This document shows, piece after piece, positions 34,391-46,700 of a stretch of 64,000 nucleotides of DNA. The first letter of the stretch is position 1. The number at the start of each line of letters is the position of its first letter. The stretch comes from Valencia hispanica (lineage: Eukaryota > Chordata > Actinopteri > Cyprinodontiformes > Valenciidae), in NCBI GenBank assembly GCA_963556495.2, contig OY747702.1, positions 48,347,286-48,411,285 of the forward strand, given 5' to 3'. The notes beneath the pieces are model-generated. The model ran no database searches, had not been told where the DNA came from, and saw only the letters and a list, made by a program, of their open reading frames with translations. Made by a program: the position numbers and the translations under genes.

Positions 34391-34396
34391 TTTATT
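34391..34396 (-). other. tex11 polyadenylation signal AATAAA (minus strand)
   Basis: TTTATT on the plus strand reads AATAAA on the minus strand, 35 nt after the TAG stop. It makes the open terminal exon a complete 3' end and puts the tex11 end about 4.1 kb from the dlg3 end. Confidence 0.6.
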
Positions 34397-34430
34397 TTAA
34401 CAAATTACTGATCAGCTTTTTGACAATATT

Positions 34431-34712
34431 CTAACACACTGAGATACACGTGCATTTTGCGGTTTTGTTGCAATGAACGAAACCCAGGTTCCACCTTAAA
34501 GAAAGCGAACTAGGCGTATCGATGAGTTGACGGCGATGCTCTACCTGCACCTCGTAGCTCTCCCGCAGAGACCCCAGGTGGCGGAGGAAGCTCATGGCGA
34601 GGCCGCACCACCTCTCGGCTTCGTGGTACTGGGCCAGGCTGTGCAGCAGTATCCCTGCGTTCCAGGCCTGAGTCAGCAGCCACAGGGTCTCCATCTCCGG
34701 GAAGTCATCCGG
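34431..34712 (-). CDS. tex11: tex11 terminal coding exon and stop
   Basis: Encodes [56 protein letters not shown] and then a tail unlike mammalian TEX11, ending at TAG (34431-34433). EMETLWL...WN.G.L.....Y..AE(R/K)WCGLA..FL.HL.S..ESYE is strongly conserved. After VQ the sequence passes a donor-like CAG/GTAGAG at 34543-34545, which could be spliced in some transcripts. A polyadenylation hexamer 35 nt past the stop supports read-through. Confidence 0.85.
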   Translation of the reverse strand, partial: PDDFPEMETLWLLTQAWNAGILLHSLAQYHEAERWCGLAMSFLRHLGSLRESYEVQVEHRRQLIDTPSSLSLRWNLGFVHCNKTAKCTCISVC

Positions 34713-37700
34713 CTGCAGAGGAGAGCAGGAAGATGCTTGAAAAAGGCCTTTTACCAGGGGGCCACCTGGGTGACTCACTAGACAAAGTTCCCCATTGGTG
34801 CGCAGAAGCGGCGAGAAACCAAGTGAACTTTCATCAAATCCCCTCCCCTTTTGTGTGCTAAGCTTTTCCCCTAAATCTGAGCAACTCATTTTAATCATTT
34901 CATTCATATTCTCCAACACATTCATCTTGTCCCTTTACTTTGATCCAAAGATTTCAACAGCTTTCAAGTAATCGCTCTCTCAGAAAGGAGGGGGGAAATA
35001 TGCAGCGCATGAAAAGCGGCGTGATGCCTCAATAATCCCAAGTCTCTTTCAGAGATGCTGCTCACCGGCAGTGTGACGATTTGTGCAGAGAATTAACATT
35101 CAAATTGGCAGGAAGGGGTGGTGAATGGAAGCATCTGCTAATTGAAGTGTGGCTGAAAGCCCATTGATAAAAAAAATAAAAAAGAGAGAAAGAAAGAAAA
35201 AGCTTCCAAGAAACAGCGGGCAGAGTGGTGGAGAGGGGGTTAATTATGGAGCAGTTCTGTTGGCGGGACCGGGAAGTGGGAGCGGAGGGATGTTGGCGTG
35301 CGATTGGTACAAAAACTCACTGCGGCCGAGATGATGCAGAGAGCCTCCTCAAAGTAGTCCCACACCTCCTGCAGGACGTGGCTCTCCACCTCTGACACAC
35401 CGCTTGGGAGGGACAGCTTGATCAGACTGTGGACGTACTTGCTAAAACGGAGACAAGAAATTAGATAAAAATCATTCCAATAACACCGTTGAGGGGAGGG
35501 AGGAGGACCAAGCGTGTTTTCATGCAGTGTAGTGGTGCCTGCAGTGAGTCGAGTCAGGCCGTGGCTGTTTCTTGTGCAGGGAGAGGGCAACTCTCAGAGC
35601 CTTCTTACAGAGCTGTGGGAAGTGGGCGGGAGGTTCCATGGCTAAGGCTTCATTTAGGGAAAAATCAATAAAAACACAGAATAAATACAGAGTATTTAAT
35701 TTAATAAGATTTCAGCTGATTAAAAGAGTAAAAGACGAGCGTTAACCTGCGATGGTCTCCAACACTCTGGTTTCAATATTTTCAAGCTCCAGGACAGATT
35801 CGAGTACGGTCTCGACCTTTGGGTTATTCAGCTTAGCAAGAGCTTCAAATTCATACAGCAGCAGCAGGGAGTCTGTCGGGTCCGCCGGAACGTTGCCTTC
35901 ACATCCATTTAGAGAAATATTTATTTCTTAAAGTCATTTAAAAAAACAACTTAAAACTCACACTTTCTATTAGTTGATCTTGATGAGCTGCTTGTTGTAC
36001 CTGATGCTTTCAGGGTTTTCCAAACCTCCCAGCAGGCCTGAATGTGCTCCAGAGCCAGAGTGAGCTCCTCAGCCTGTGAACCAAAACACACTTGAGAAGG
36101 ATTCTGGACTCACTGACACCACCTAGTGTTTGGTTCCTCCTCCAATGCAGAGGGATTAGACTGAAAACACCTACGCCTGCGCCAGTAATGTGGTTAGTCA
36201 CCTCTCCTCTCCACTGGTCTTGGTAAATTTCCATCCCCTTTTTGACGGGGAGCATGCTAAATGTAGAGGATGAGGAGTGGGTGGCACACCTGGGTGGAGT
36301 GAGGAGACTTCCTGCAGAGCTCCAAAGAGGCAGCAGCTGCCATCAGCAGACATGTCCTCTGGCCCATGAGCAGTGTGCGGTCAGGAGGGCACAGCAGGGA
36401 GAGCTTTAAGGTCACGGAGAAAAACAAATGCTTTCATTCTGGCGACTGAAGCAAAAACAGAAACACTTCTGTCTTCTTAACTGGGCTTAGCCAAAACAAC
36501 AACGAATTAGGGGAGAAAACACATTTATGTTCTGATATAATTGTTGTTTTAGTAACTATTTCAGACAACATGAATGATAAGATGAAGCTGGAACATACAC
36601 AGTTATTGTCCTCATGCACAGTTGAAACCAGAAGTTAACCAAATAAAAAGATGCAAACACCTTTTTGTTCTCTCACTGTCTGAAGTTAAATCAAACCCAA
36701 CTTTCTATTTCATAAACGCCCTACTGATCAGAAAGAAAATACCAGAATCAGAATCACTTTATTGCCATTGCCAGTAAAAAAAAAAAAATTACAGACTAGG
36801 AATTTGCTCTGATGTAATGGTGCAGATATGAAAAAATGAAGTAAAAGAGAAATGAAGTAAAAAACAAAAACATAACATACTTTTAAATTAAATAATTGGT
36901 TAAAAACAATGTTTGTTTTTTGTAAAAGTAGCAGGTGAATAGTGTGGCTATCTATCTATTATTTAAGAGTCTGATGGCTGAGGGGAAGAAGCTGTTCCTG
37001 TGGCGGGCAGTTCTGGTCCGGATAGACCGTAGTCTCCTTCCTGAGGGGGAGAGGGTTAAACAGGCTGTGTCCAGGGTGAGAAGGGTCAGCCACAATCCGA
37101 CCTGCACGACCCAAAGACCTCGTGATGTAAAGGTCGGAGGTTGCAGCCAATCACCTTCTCAGCAGTCCGCACAATGCGCTGCAGTCTGTCTCTGTCCCTG
37201 GTGGTGGCCCCCGTGTACCATACGGTGATGGAAGAGGTGATGATGGAGTCGTTGATGGCTGTGTAAAACTGCACCATCAAATCCGTTGGCAGTTTGAGCT
37301 TCCTCAGCTGCCGCAGGAAGAACATCCTCTGCTGGGCCTTCTTAATGAGGGAGGTTATGGTCAGCTCCCACTTAAGGTTCTGGCTGATGGTAGTACCCAG
37401 GAAGCGGAAGGAGTCCACAATGGAGGTGGGGAGGTCTATGAGGGCAAGGGGGGATGGTGGGGCTGAGACTTTCCTGAAATCCACAATCATCTTCACTGTC
37501 TTCTGAGTGTTGAGCTGCAGGTTGTTGTGGCTGCACCAGGACACCAGCCGATCCACCTCCCTTCTGTAAGGAGACTCATCTCCATCTGAGATGAGCCCAA
37601 TAAGGGTGGTGTCATCTGCAAACTTGATCAGTTTCGCGGACTGATGGCTGGAGGTGCAGCAGTTTGTATACAGAGAAAATAGCAGAAGTGAAAGTACACA

Positions 37701-40700
37701 GCCCTGAGGGGAGCCGGTGCTGATGGTCCGAATCTCCGACATGTTCTTCCCCAGCCGCATACTGCCTCCGATCTGTCAGGAAGTCGGTGATCCACCTGCA
37801 GATGGAGTCGGGCACGTTGAGCTGAGAGAGCTTGTCTTGGAGCAGAGCTGGCAGAATGGTGTTGAACGCAGAGCTGAAAGCCACAAACAGGATCCTGGCA
37901 TAGGTTCCCGGGGAGTTCAGATGCTGCAGGATAGAATGAAGAGCCAGGTTGACAGCATCATCAACAGACCTGTTGGTTCTGTAGGCGAATTGCAGCGGAT
38001 CCAGGAGGGGTGCGGTGATGGTCTTGAGGTGAGAGAGGACCAGACGCTCAAAAGACTTCATGACTACAGACGTGCCACAGGCCTGCGGGGGTTCAGCTTG
38101 ATGAAGAGGTTGTGTACATCCTGCTCCTGGATAGAGAGGGGAGTGGGAGAGGAGGGGGAGTCCATGGGCTTTGATGGAGTGGAGTGAGTGATTGTGTCAG
38201 GAAAGGTGGAAGTATCTGGAGAGGTCTCAGGGTTGGCAGATGGTCCATCAAAGCGACAATAGAAGTCATTGAGGCGGTTGGCCAGTTGCAGGTCATCAGC
38301 GGTGTGGGTGGCACTCGGCTTGTAGTTCGTGAGCTGCCTAAGCCCCCTCCAAACAGAAGCATAGTCGTTGGTAGAAAATTGTTGCTGGAGTTTCTCTGTA
38401 TAACATAATTTATCATTTCCCACCTCCCTGCTAAACCTGTATTTTGCCTCCTTGTAGCTGTCTCTGTCCCCCCACCTAAATGCTGCTGCTTTCTCCACCC
38501 TGAGCTGCCTGAGTCTACATGTGAACCAGGGCTTGTCGTTGTTGTAAATCACCCTAGTGCATGTTGTAGCTTTTCCACTGCCTCGCTGGTCCACTTCTTT
38601 GATGTCCTCATCCTAGGTTTGGCAAGCTTCAGCCTGTCTGTAAGCGGGGATCAGGTGAACCATGAATTGGTCAGAAAGTCCAAGAGCTGCGCGGGGCACC
38701 GCACGGTAGGCTCCGCCCAATGTAGTGTAACAATGATCCAAAGTGTTCTCTGTGATATTTATATTTATTAATATTTATCTATATATTTTTATTATATTTA
38801 TTATTTATTTATTTATTTATTTATTTATTAATTAGATATTTATTCATTTCTTCAGAAACAGAAGTTTACAGTTTTGTGATTATTATTATTTTAAACAATA
38901 AGGGAAAACCCCAGATGATGTCATGGCTTTGGAGACTTCTGATAGGTTAACTGACACATTTGAGTTAATTGGACGGCCACCCGTGGATGTATTTTAAGAC
39001 CACATCTGGAACACAGCTGATTGTTTGACACGATGGGAAAGTCAAAGGAAGTCAGCCAAGATATCGGGAAGAGAATTATGGAGCGGCACAAGTCTGGTTC
39101 ATCCTTGGGAACAATTTCCAGTCCTTTGAAGGTGTTCAAACAATTATATGCAAGTATAGACATGATGGGAATGTCCAACTATCATATCGCTCAGGAAGGA
39201 GACGGGTTCTGTGTCCCAGAGATGATCGGGTTTGGGTCTGAAATGTGCAAATCGACCGCCTAACTGAAGCTGGTAAAACTATGTCATTATCCATGGTAAA
39301 ACATGTCCTTTGGGCTGAAAAGCCGCTCAACAAAGAGGAAGCCATTACTCCAAAAGAAACAAAAAAACCCAGTTTGTAGTTTGCAGATCCACACAGAAAC
39401 AAAGACCTTCAGTTTTGGAGACATGTCCTGTGGTCTGATGAAACTAAAGCGCAACGATTTGGTCATAATGACCATCATTACATTTGTAGGAAAAAGGGGG
39501 ACTCTTGTACGGTGGTGGCAGCAACATGTTGTGGGGCTGTTTTGCTGCAGGAGGAACTGGTGCACTTCATTAAATAGGCGGCCTAAAAATCTGACTCCGT
39601 TTTTTTCTTTAGTAAACTCTCCCATGATTAAAATTAGTAGGGTGGTTTATATCACAGCTGTAAATAACTTTCAAAAAATATTCATACTCCTTGAATGTTT
39701 TCACATTTACTCATGTCACAACCACAAACTTCAATGATTTATTGATATTTTATAAGACAGACATAAAATTATGTGTATTACGGAAGTAGAAGAAAAATTA
39801 TAGTATAAGTAGTTTTTTTTGTTTTGTAATACCTGTAAACTGTCCAGCTCTTTATAACTAAGGTGATTTTTCTTAATATTAGGGATGTGTATTAGTAAAA
39901 ATCTGGCGAAACCATATGTATCCATATACAGGGGAGAGGATGTGCTATACTGTGATACTATGAGTAAGACTATATATATATATTGTGATTTTTAAAACTG
40001 TCCCAGCATTCTAAACACTCCAACCTGTTTCATACTTTAACACATCCAGTTTTATTACTAGATCTAGTTGATCCACTGGAACAAAGAAGGTGAAAAACAG
40101 CCACAAACCACCAGTCATACTTTTAATTTTACTACACAAATTACTGTCATCATTAATGGTTCCATTCAAATTCTCCCCCCCCCCACCAAAAAAAATCAAA
40201 CAAGTTGCTTTTGAATATCAATAAAATATTGTGACATATCGGTGTATCGATATTTTCTTAAATCCCAACACAATATGAATTTATTTTCAGTAATAATGCA
40301 TGCCAAAGGTTTTCACATTTTTTTAGCAGTTTATTTATGAAGTGAAAGGAAGTATTACATTTTTATAACAATATAATTTTTCCAAAATTTCCCCAAATTG
40401 GCATGGGAATAAATAAACTTAAGCTTTAACCTTTGCTTTATGCCTTTGGTTTGTTAAACAAAGTAAGTTATTTTACTTGAATCTAAATAAACTCATCAAT
40501 TAAATACATTTTTTTAAACCTGACTCTTCTTATTTAATCTGTATTCTTCTATTAAAGCTTTTTTTTTTTACTTTTAGTCAAAAAAGAAACAAACACAGGA
40601 TCCTATTTGTAAATTAGGTTTGTGAGGGGAGTTAACATTGTTATAAACAAACAGGTTGCTATGTAAAATGCTAAAAAGGTTCAAGAAATATGATCAAACT

Positions 40701-43700
40701 TTCTCCTTTGTGAAACCCTTAATAGAGTTTAATTGAACCACGACAAGGCCAACCGGCACACTTACCTGGTAGGACAGCACAAAGAAATCCCTCATTCTGT
40801 CAGGGCTGCTCTCGCACTGCAGCGCTGAGTTCCAGGCTGCAACAAAGACGCACAGTAGCACCCACACACAGACCGTGTGAGGCTGCTGCAAGATTTTAGG
40901 TGATAGCACAGCGTGTCATATTAAAGTGGCAAGGAAAGAAAGAGTCGGTACCAATCTTTCTGAACCAGTTAGCGTCCTCGCTGCGCCGCTCAGCAGTCAT
41001 ATGAGACTGGTGTGAGATTGTCTGCAGAGCTGAGGGGAGGAAAAAAACGTATAGAGGTATGGAGACTTTGGAAAAAAAGTGCAGTAAAACACAGCTGAAG
41101 CCAAATATTTGAATACACTGCATTAAAATATGTTAAACCTTGTTTTCGCTTATATTAAATCAGACTAAGCTTTTCTGTTTTACGTCAATTATGATTTCCT
41201 AAATGTCAGAATAACGAGAAGCAGAAATCTGTTTTCACAATCTGAAGTACAAATACACAAGGAAATATAACAGTAACTTTAATGGACCCTTTTATTGATT
41301 TAGACCTGGCTGCACAGTTGGTAGCACTGTTGTTGCCTTACAGCAAGAAGCTTCTGGGTTAAAATCCCAATCGGGGTATTTCTGCATGAAGTTTGCATGT
41401 TCTCCATGTGCATGTGTGGGTTCTCTCCAGGTACTCTGGCTTCCTCCCACAGTCCAAAAATATGACTGTTAGGTCAATCGGTCTCTAAATAAGCGCTGTG
41501 TTAAAAATATATATCGAAAAATCGATTCTGAATCGATTCTTATAAAAATTCTAAGAATCGAATCGATTCACAAGTCCAAAAATCGGTTCAATTGTTTAAC
41601 ATTGGCTGCGGTTACAAGTGCAAAATGTCTTTAATCGGATCATACTTCGGATTAGAATTTGTCTGTGTACATGGGCCCTGAAAAATGATTCCGATTATAA
41701 CAAGCGTTTACATCTGCCACACGTTCGAGCGGAAGAAATCATTTTGACGTGCGCAGAACGATCCAAAATACTGGAAACTGCCATAGAAGAAGAAGTAGCA
41801 GACTTCCGCTGTAAACAAACATGGCTGCGAGTGTTAAAAATGGAGCGGTACGAAGTTCTTAAGAGCATGCTTTTATTTATTTTTTTGGTCACGGTTTTAC
41901 ATCAACGAGACTTTATTGTTGTGTACACAGTCAAATTCTAATCCGAATCTCTTTATTGTTTTACGCCGAGGTGATGTACGTCTACGCATGACGTAACAGA
42001 CATGTGCAGTAGTGACCGACATTCGGAATAAGTGTTTCCCCGGTGAAATGTTACTCATTCAGTGTTGCATCATTGCATTACACCCATATAATTAAGCTAA
42101 CAGTTCAAAAAAACTTTTTTAATAGCGCTGACCCGTATCAATATCGAAGTGGAACAGATCAGATTGTGATAATCGATTCTAACTCTCGTGAATCGGAATC
42201 GAATCTTGAAATTTGAACCGATACCCAGCTCTAGTCTAAATTGTCCATAGCTTTGAGTGTGAGTGTGTGCATCCCCTTTAGTCCATTATGTCACTGTGAT
42301 GGACTGGCGACCTGTCCAGGGGTAACGCCCCGCTCACCCAATGACTCGATTTAAACCTGTTGAAGACTGAAAGTCAATACTTCCTGTGCTTGGTAAGTTT
42401 TTAAAACTTTGCACATCCGTTTAATAGAGGGAAAATGTTTATAATTTATTACAAAAGGGTCCTTCTAACCCCCTTTCCTCTTCTTTACACTCAGCTCTGG
42501 GTGGAAAAAGGGCAGCGAGAACATCCACCCATCCATCATCTATACCGCTTTTTCTTGAAGGGTCGTGGGTGGAGCCCATCTCCTGCGGTTGTCGGGCGAG
42601 AGGCGGAGTACAACCAGGACAGGTCGTCAAGACATCGCAGATGCCAATTAACCTAACAGTCATGTTTTTGAACTGTGGGAAAAAGCAGGAGTACCAGGAG
42701 GAAACCCACGCATCCACAGGGAGAACATTCAAACTCCTGTGAGAACATATTTTATTCAAATCACAATGACATGTAAACAAAATTACAAGAATTAGTTGGT
42801 TCATATAATGAGGTAACCCTGTTTCTGTCCCACATTAGACTGTTATTGATGCATTATCAACATATTAAGATTGAAATTAAAATTACCCATCACACTATCG
42901 GCATTATTTTGTGGTTAGCAAAATTAACTCAAACCCAAAGGAAACAGCTCTAATCAACAATGATTGATAAATTCGTCCAATCGGCCAACCTTAGAGGATA
43001 ATATCAGTGTTGTTCGGTGCGCATGTGCGATGAAAAAAACTGTCTGTGCGATAAATAATTTTTTTATACAAAGCACTCGTGCGACAGCTTTGAAAGCTGC
43101 TTGTCGTTTTTTTAACTGTAAAGTCCGGTTCACACTGTGCGATTTTCTGACGTCTCAGGACACAGTGCGACCTCCACCGAGCTCTAGAGGAGTGTCGCAC
43201 TGAACGGCCCAAGATTTCAGTGGATCAATCTGCACGACGTCTCGCTCTAGCAGGACGCGCCAATGCCACGAGCAGACCGGGGTCGTAGAGTTTCTGACAC
43301 TGCCTGAAGACCGCGGAGGGCTGGTTTTGGTCGGACGAGCGCAAAATAAGCTGTCGGGGAGCACGTCACACAGCATGGCCACAGAGCTGCGAATCACACG
43401 CACCGTTTTTCATCATGGTTTGTTTTCCACAACGAAAGACAAGCTCGCTATATTTCGGTCATAACTGACAGTGATACAGATGCTTCCAACAAGGAGTGTG
43501 AGATGAGATGTTTATGTGAGCATGATTCAAAATGGAAAACCCACGAAGAAGCTAGTTGGGCGGAAAGAACTTAAACACAGCCCTGGAGTTGGTGAGTATC
43601 ATTTATTATTATAGCAGATGTGAGACTGTAACCATCATCACTGCTCCCAACAAACTCAATAAGTGTCAAAATGCTTGCTGTTCTTTCCACTGTTGTCTCA

Positions 43701-46700
43701 TTTCAAATAACATTTCTGCCCTTATTCAATTCAATTCAAAAATGCTTCATTGATCCCAAAGGAAAATTAAGTCTTGTCGTAGCTCATACTATTCAAATTT
43801 CTTCAAGGAGTTGCTGATGGCTGTGGGCAGGAAGGATCTCCTGTAGCAGTCTGTGTTAAAGCGAAAATGATGAAGCCTCCAATTGAAGACATTTTGTATG
43901 ATAGTCTCACAAAGAGGAGGCTGAGGGTTGTCCATTATTACACATCTCTTGTTTGCACAGCTATTTCTCTTTTTGTAAACAGCCTGTTCTTTAATGCACA
44001 AATAGACATGTAATTTGCAAATATTTTTAAATTATCCTGCTCTTCTTTGTTTCAGTAGGAAACTTTTCATCAGAAAGAATAGAAATCACATGTGGGGTGC
44101 CCCAGGGCTCCATCCTGCTGCCCCTCTTATTTAATACCTACATGCTCCCACTAGGTCAGATTATAACAACCAATAAAATTAGCTACCATAACTATGCAGA
44201 TGATACTCAGCTCTACATTACTATGTCACCAGGTGACTTTGAATCCATCCAAACCCTAAGTAAATGCATCTAGCAAATCAATGGATGGATGTGCCATAAC
44301 TTTCTCCAGCTGAACATAAACACCTAAAGAGGAACGATCAACAGTCAGCACACAGCTTCAGTTAATACAGCTAGAAACTACTGATCAGGTCCGAAATCTA
44401 GGTGTAGTAATGGACTCAGACCTGAACCTCCAGGGTCACATAAAGGCAATAATAAGGTCAGCGTTCTATAACCTGAAGAACATTTCTAGGATTAAAGGAC
44501 TGTTGTTGCAACAGGACCTTGAAAAACTCATCCATGCGTTTATCTTTGTCAAATCAAATCAAACTTTATTTATAAAGCGCTTTTCGTACAAGAAATTGTA
44601 TCACAAAGTGCTTTACAGATTAAAATGACGCCACATAAAACTACATTCCCATCCCTCCCCCACAGACTTTCGTCGCATTGATTACTGCAACAGTGTCCTC
44701 ACAGGTCTGCCTAAAAAGTCAGACAGCTGCAGCTGATCCAGAACGCTGCTGCTCGTGTTCCTCACTAGAACCAGGAAAGTAGAGCACATCACCCCAGTTC
44801 TAAAGTCCTTACACTGGCTCCCTGTAGCTCAGAGAATAGACTTCAAAATACTTTTACTAGTTTATAAATCATTGAATGGCTTAGCACCAAAGTATGTTGA
44901 AGATCTACTGTTACTATACCAACCAACCAGACCACTCAGGTCCTCTAATTCAAGTCTACTCAACATCCCTAGAATTAGAACCAAACATGGAGAAGCAGCT
45001 TTCAGTTTCTATGCTCCTCTAATCTGGAACAAACTTCCAGACAACAACAAAGCTGATGAAACACCGAGTTCTTTTAAATCACAACTAAAAACTCATCTGT
45101 TTAGAGCTGCCTTTGAGTCATGTTTTCAGGTATCATGTTTTGTGTGTGCTTCTTGCTTTATTGCTGTTTTTTACATTATATGCTTTGTCTGTGTTTTACT
45201 GCTATTTTTATTTTACCCCTTCAAAGGTGCCCTGCCACACAAAACCGTTTTTACTTGTATTTTTTGAAATGTGTTAGGTCCATATCTGTTTGTGTTATGT
45301 CGTAAATGTGAATATGAACTTCTACATCCTCCTTCAGCTGCAGCCAATAAAATGAAATAAGCGGAGAAATTAGGCCAACTAGAAAAGCTCGTCAGTTTGA
45401 CGTGCAAGTGATTCGTTACTCACTATTCATGAGTTCTCCCATTTGAGACGCATCCACATAATTCGTGTAGCTCAGTGAGTTTTCCTATACAGCAAAGATG
45501 GCTGAACGTCAACGGGCTTGTGCCCTATGCAAGAATAGAAGTTAAATAATGCACATGTTGCCCAAAACCCAGAGTTGAGGATGAAATGGCTTCAGTTCAT
45601 TTTTGGAAGAATGCCACAACAGGATCATACGAATTTAGGTATCTGTTCAACACATTTTGAAGAGGGAGACTTCGTCAACTTTGGGGAGTACAGCAAAGGC
45701 TTCGCAACATGGTTGCGGTTGAAGCCTGGAGCAGTACCATCGCGTCAGTCTACGCCCAGTGCACAGCCCGTAAGTACAACTCTATTGTCAACTCAAGAAA
45801 ATGCTATGTTATACAGGTTTAATGCACTCGCTAGCCTAGCAGGTTTTATTTTAATTTGGACAATGCTAGCACTCGCTAGCCAAGCTAAGTTCATGCCATA
45901 AAGCTAAAATTATTTGATGACAGCTGTTGCCAAGCTGTCATGTTATGGAGGAAACCTACGCAAACAGGGCGGATTATGTTACCAGAGGCCCCTAGCCACG
46001 AAATGTTCAAAGGGCCCCCTCGTCACCAAAAACAAAGTTCCTCTAGCCTACTTGTTGCTGTGGGTGATGGAATACCCATGCTCTCATATCCTAGTGATTA
46101 GCCAATCGGAGTCAAGCAGCTTAGCTCATTGAATATTAATGAGAACTGGCGCAAATCGAGCTGAGTCTTCCTGCAGGCTTTAATGGTAGAAGCTAGAATG
46201 GCTTGAAACAAGGTAACCGAGGCATTTTTTCCACAAAAAATGTTACAGAGTCCATGGTAAACTTCAGAATTTACCACAAAAGTAATGAAATACATGTGGC
46301 AAGGCACCTTTAATCATGTAAAGCACCTTGAATTACCTTGTTGTTGAAAGTGTGCTATACAAATAAAATTGCCCTGCCTTGCTCAGTTGCACATTTCTTG
46401 AACTGGAGTTTGCTATTTTTAATAAATTCACAGTATTTAATGTTGTACAGGTCCTTCTCAAAAAATTAGCATATTGTGATAAAGTTAATTATTTTCCATA
46501 ATGTAATGATAAAAATTAAACTTTCATATATTTTAGATTCATTGCACACCAACTGAAATATTTCAGGTCTTTTATTGTTTTAAAACTGAGGATTTTGGCA
46601 TACAGCTCATGAAAACCCAAAATTCCTATCTCAAAAAATTAGCATATCATGAAAAGGTTCTCTAAACGAGCTATTAACCTAATCATCTGAATCAACTAAT

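Larger units (their letters stand above)
44055..46385 (+). mobile_element. L2-like LINE, plus strand, containing two younger insertions
   Basis: It begins inside the reverse transcriptase ([20 protein letters not shown] segment), shows YADDTQLY near 44190-44215 and has an open frame at 44755-45267 with [20 protein letters not shown] and [20 protein letters not shown]. Its 3' tail resumes at 46310 (CATGTAAAGCACCTTGAATT, CTATACAAATAAAATTGCC). It is interrupted at 44551-44666 by a small repeat and at 45224-46309 by a THAP-type transposon. Confidence 0.85.
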
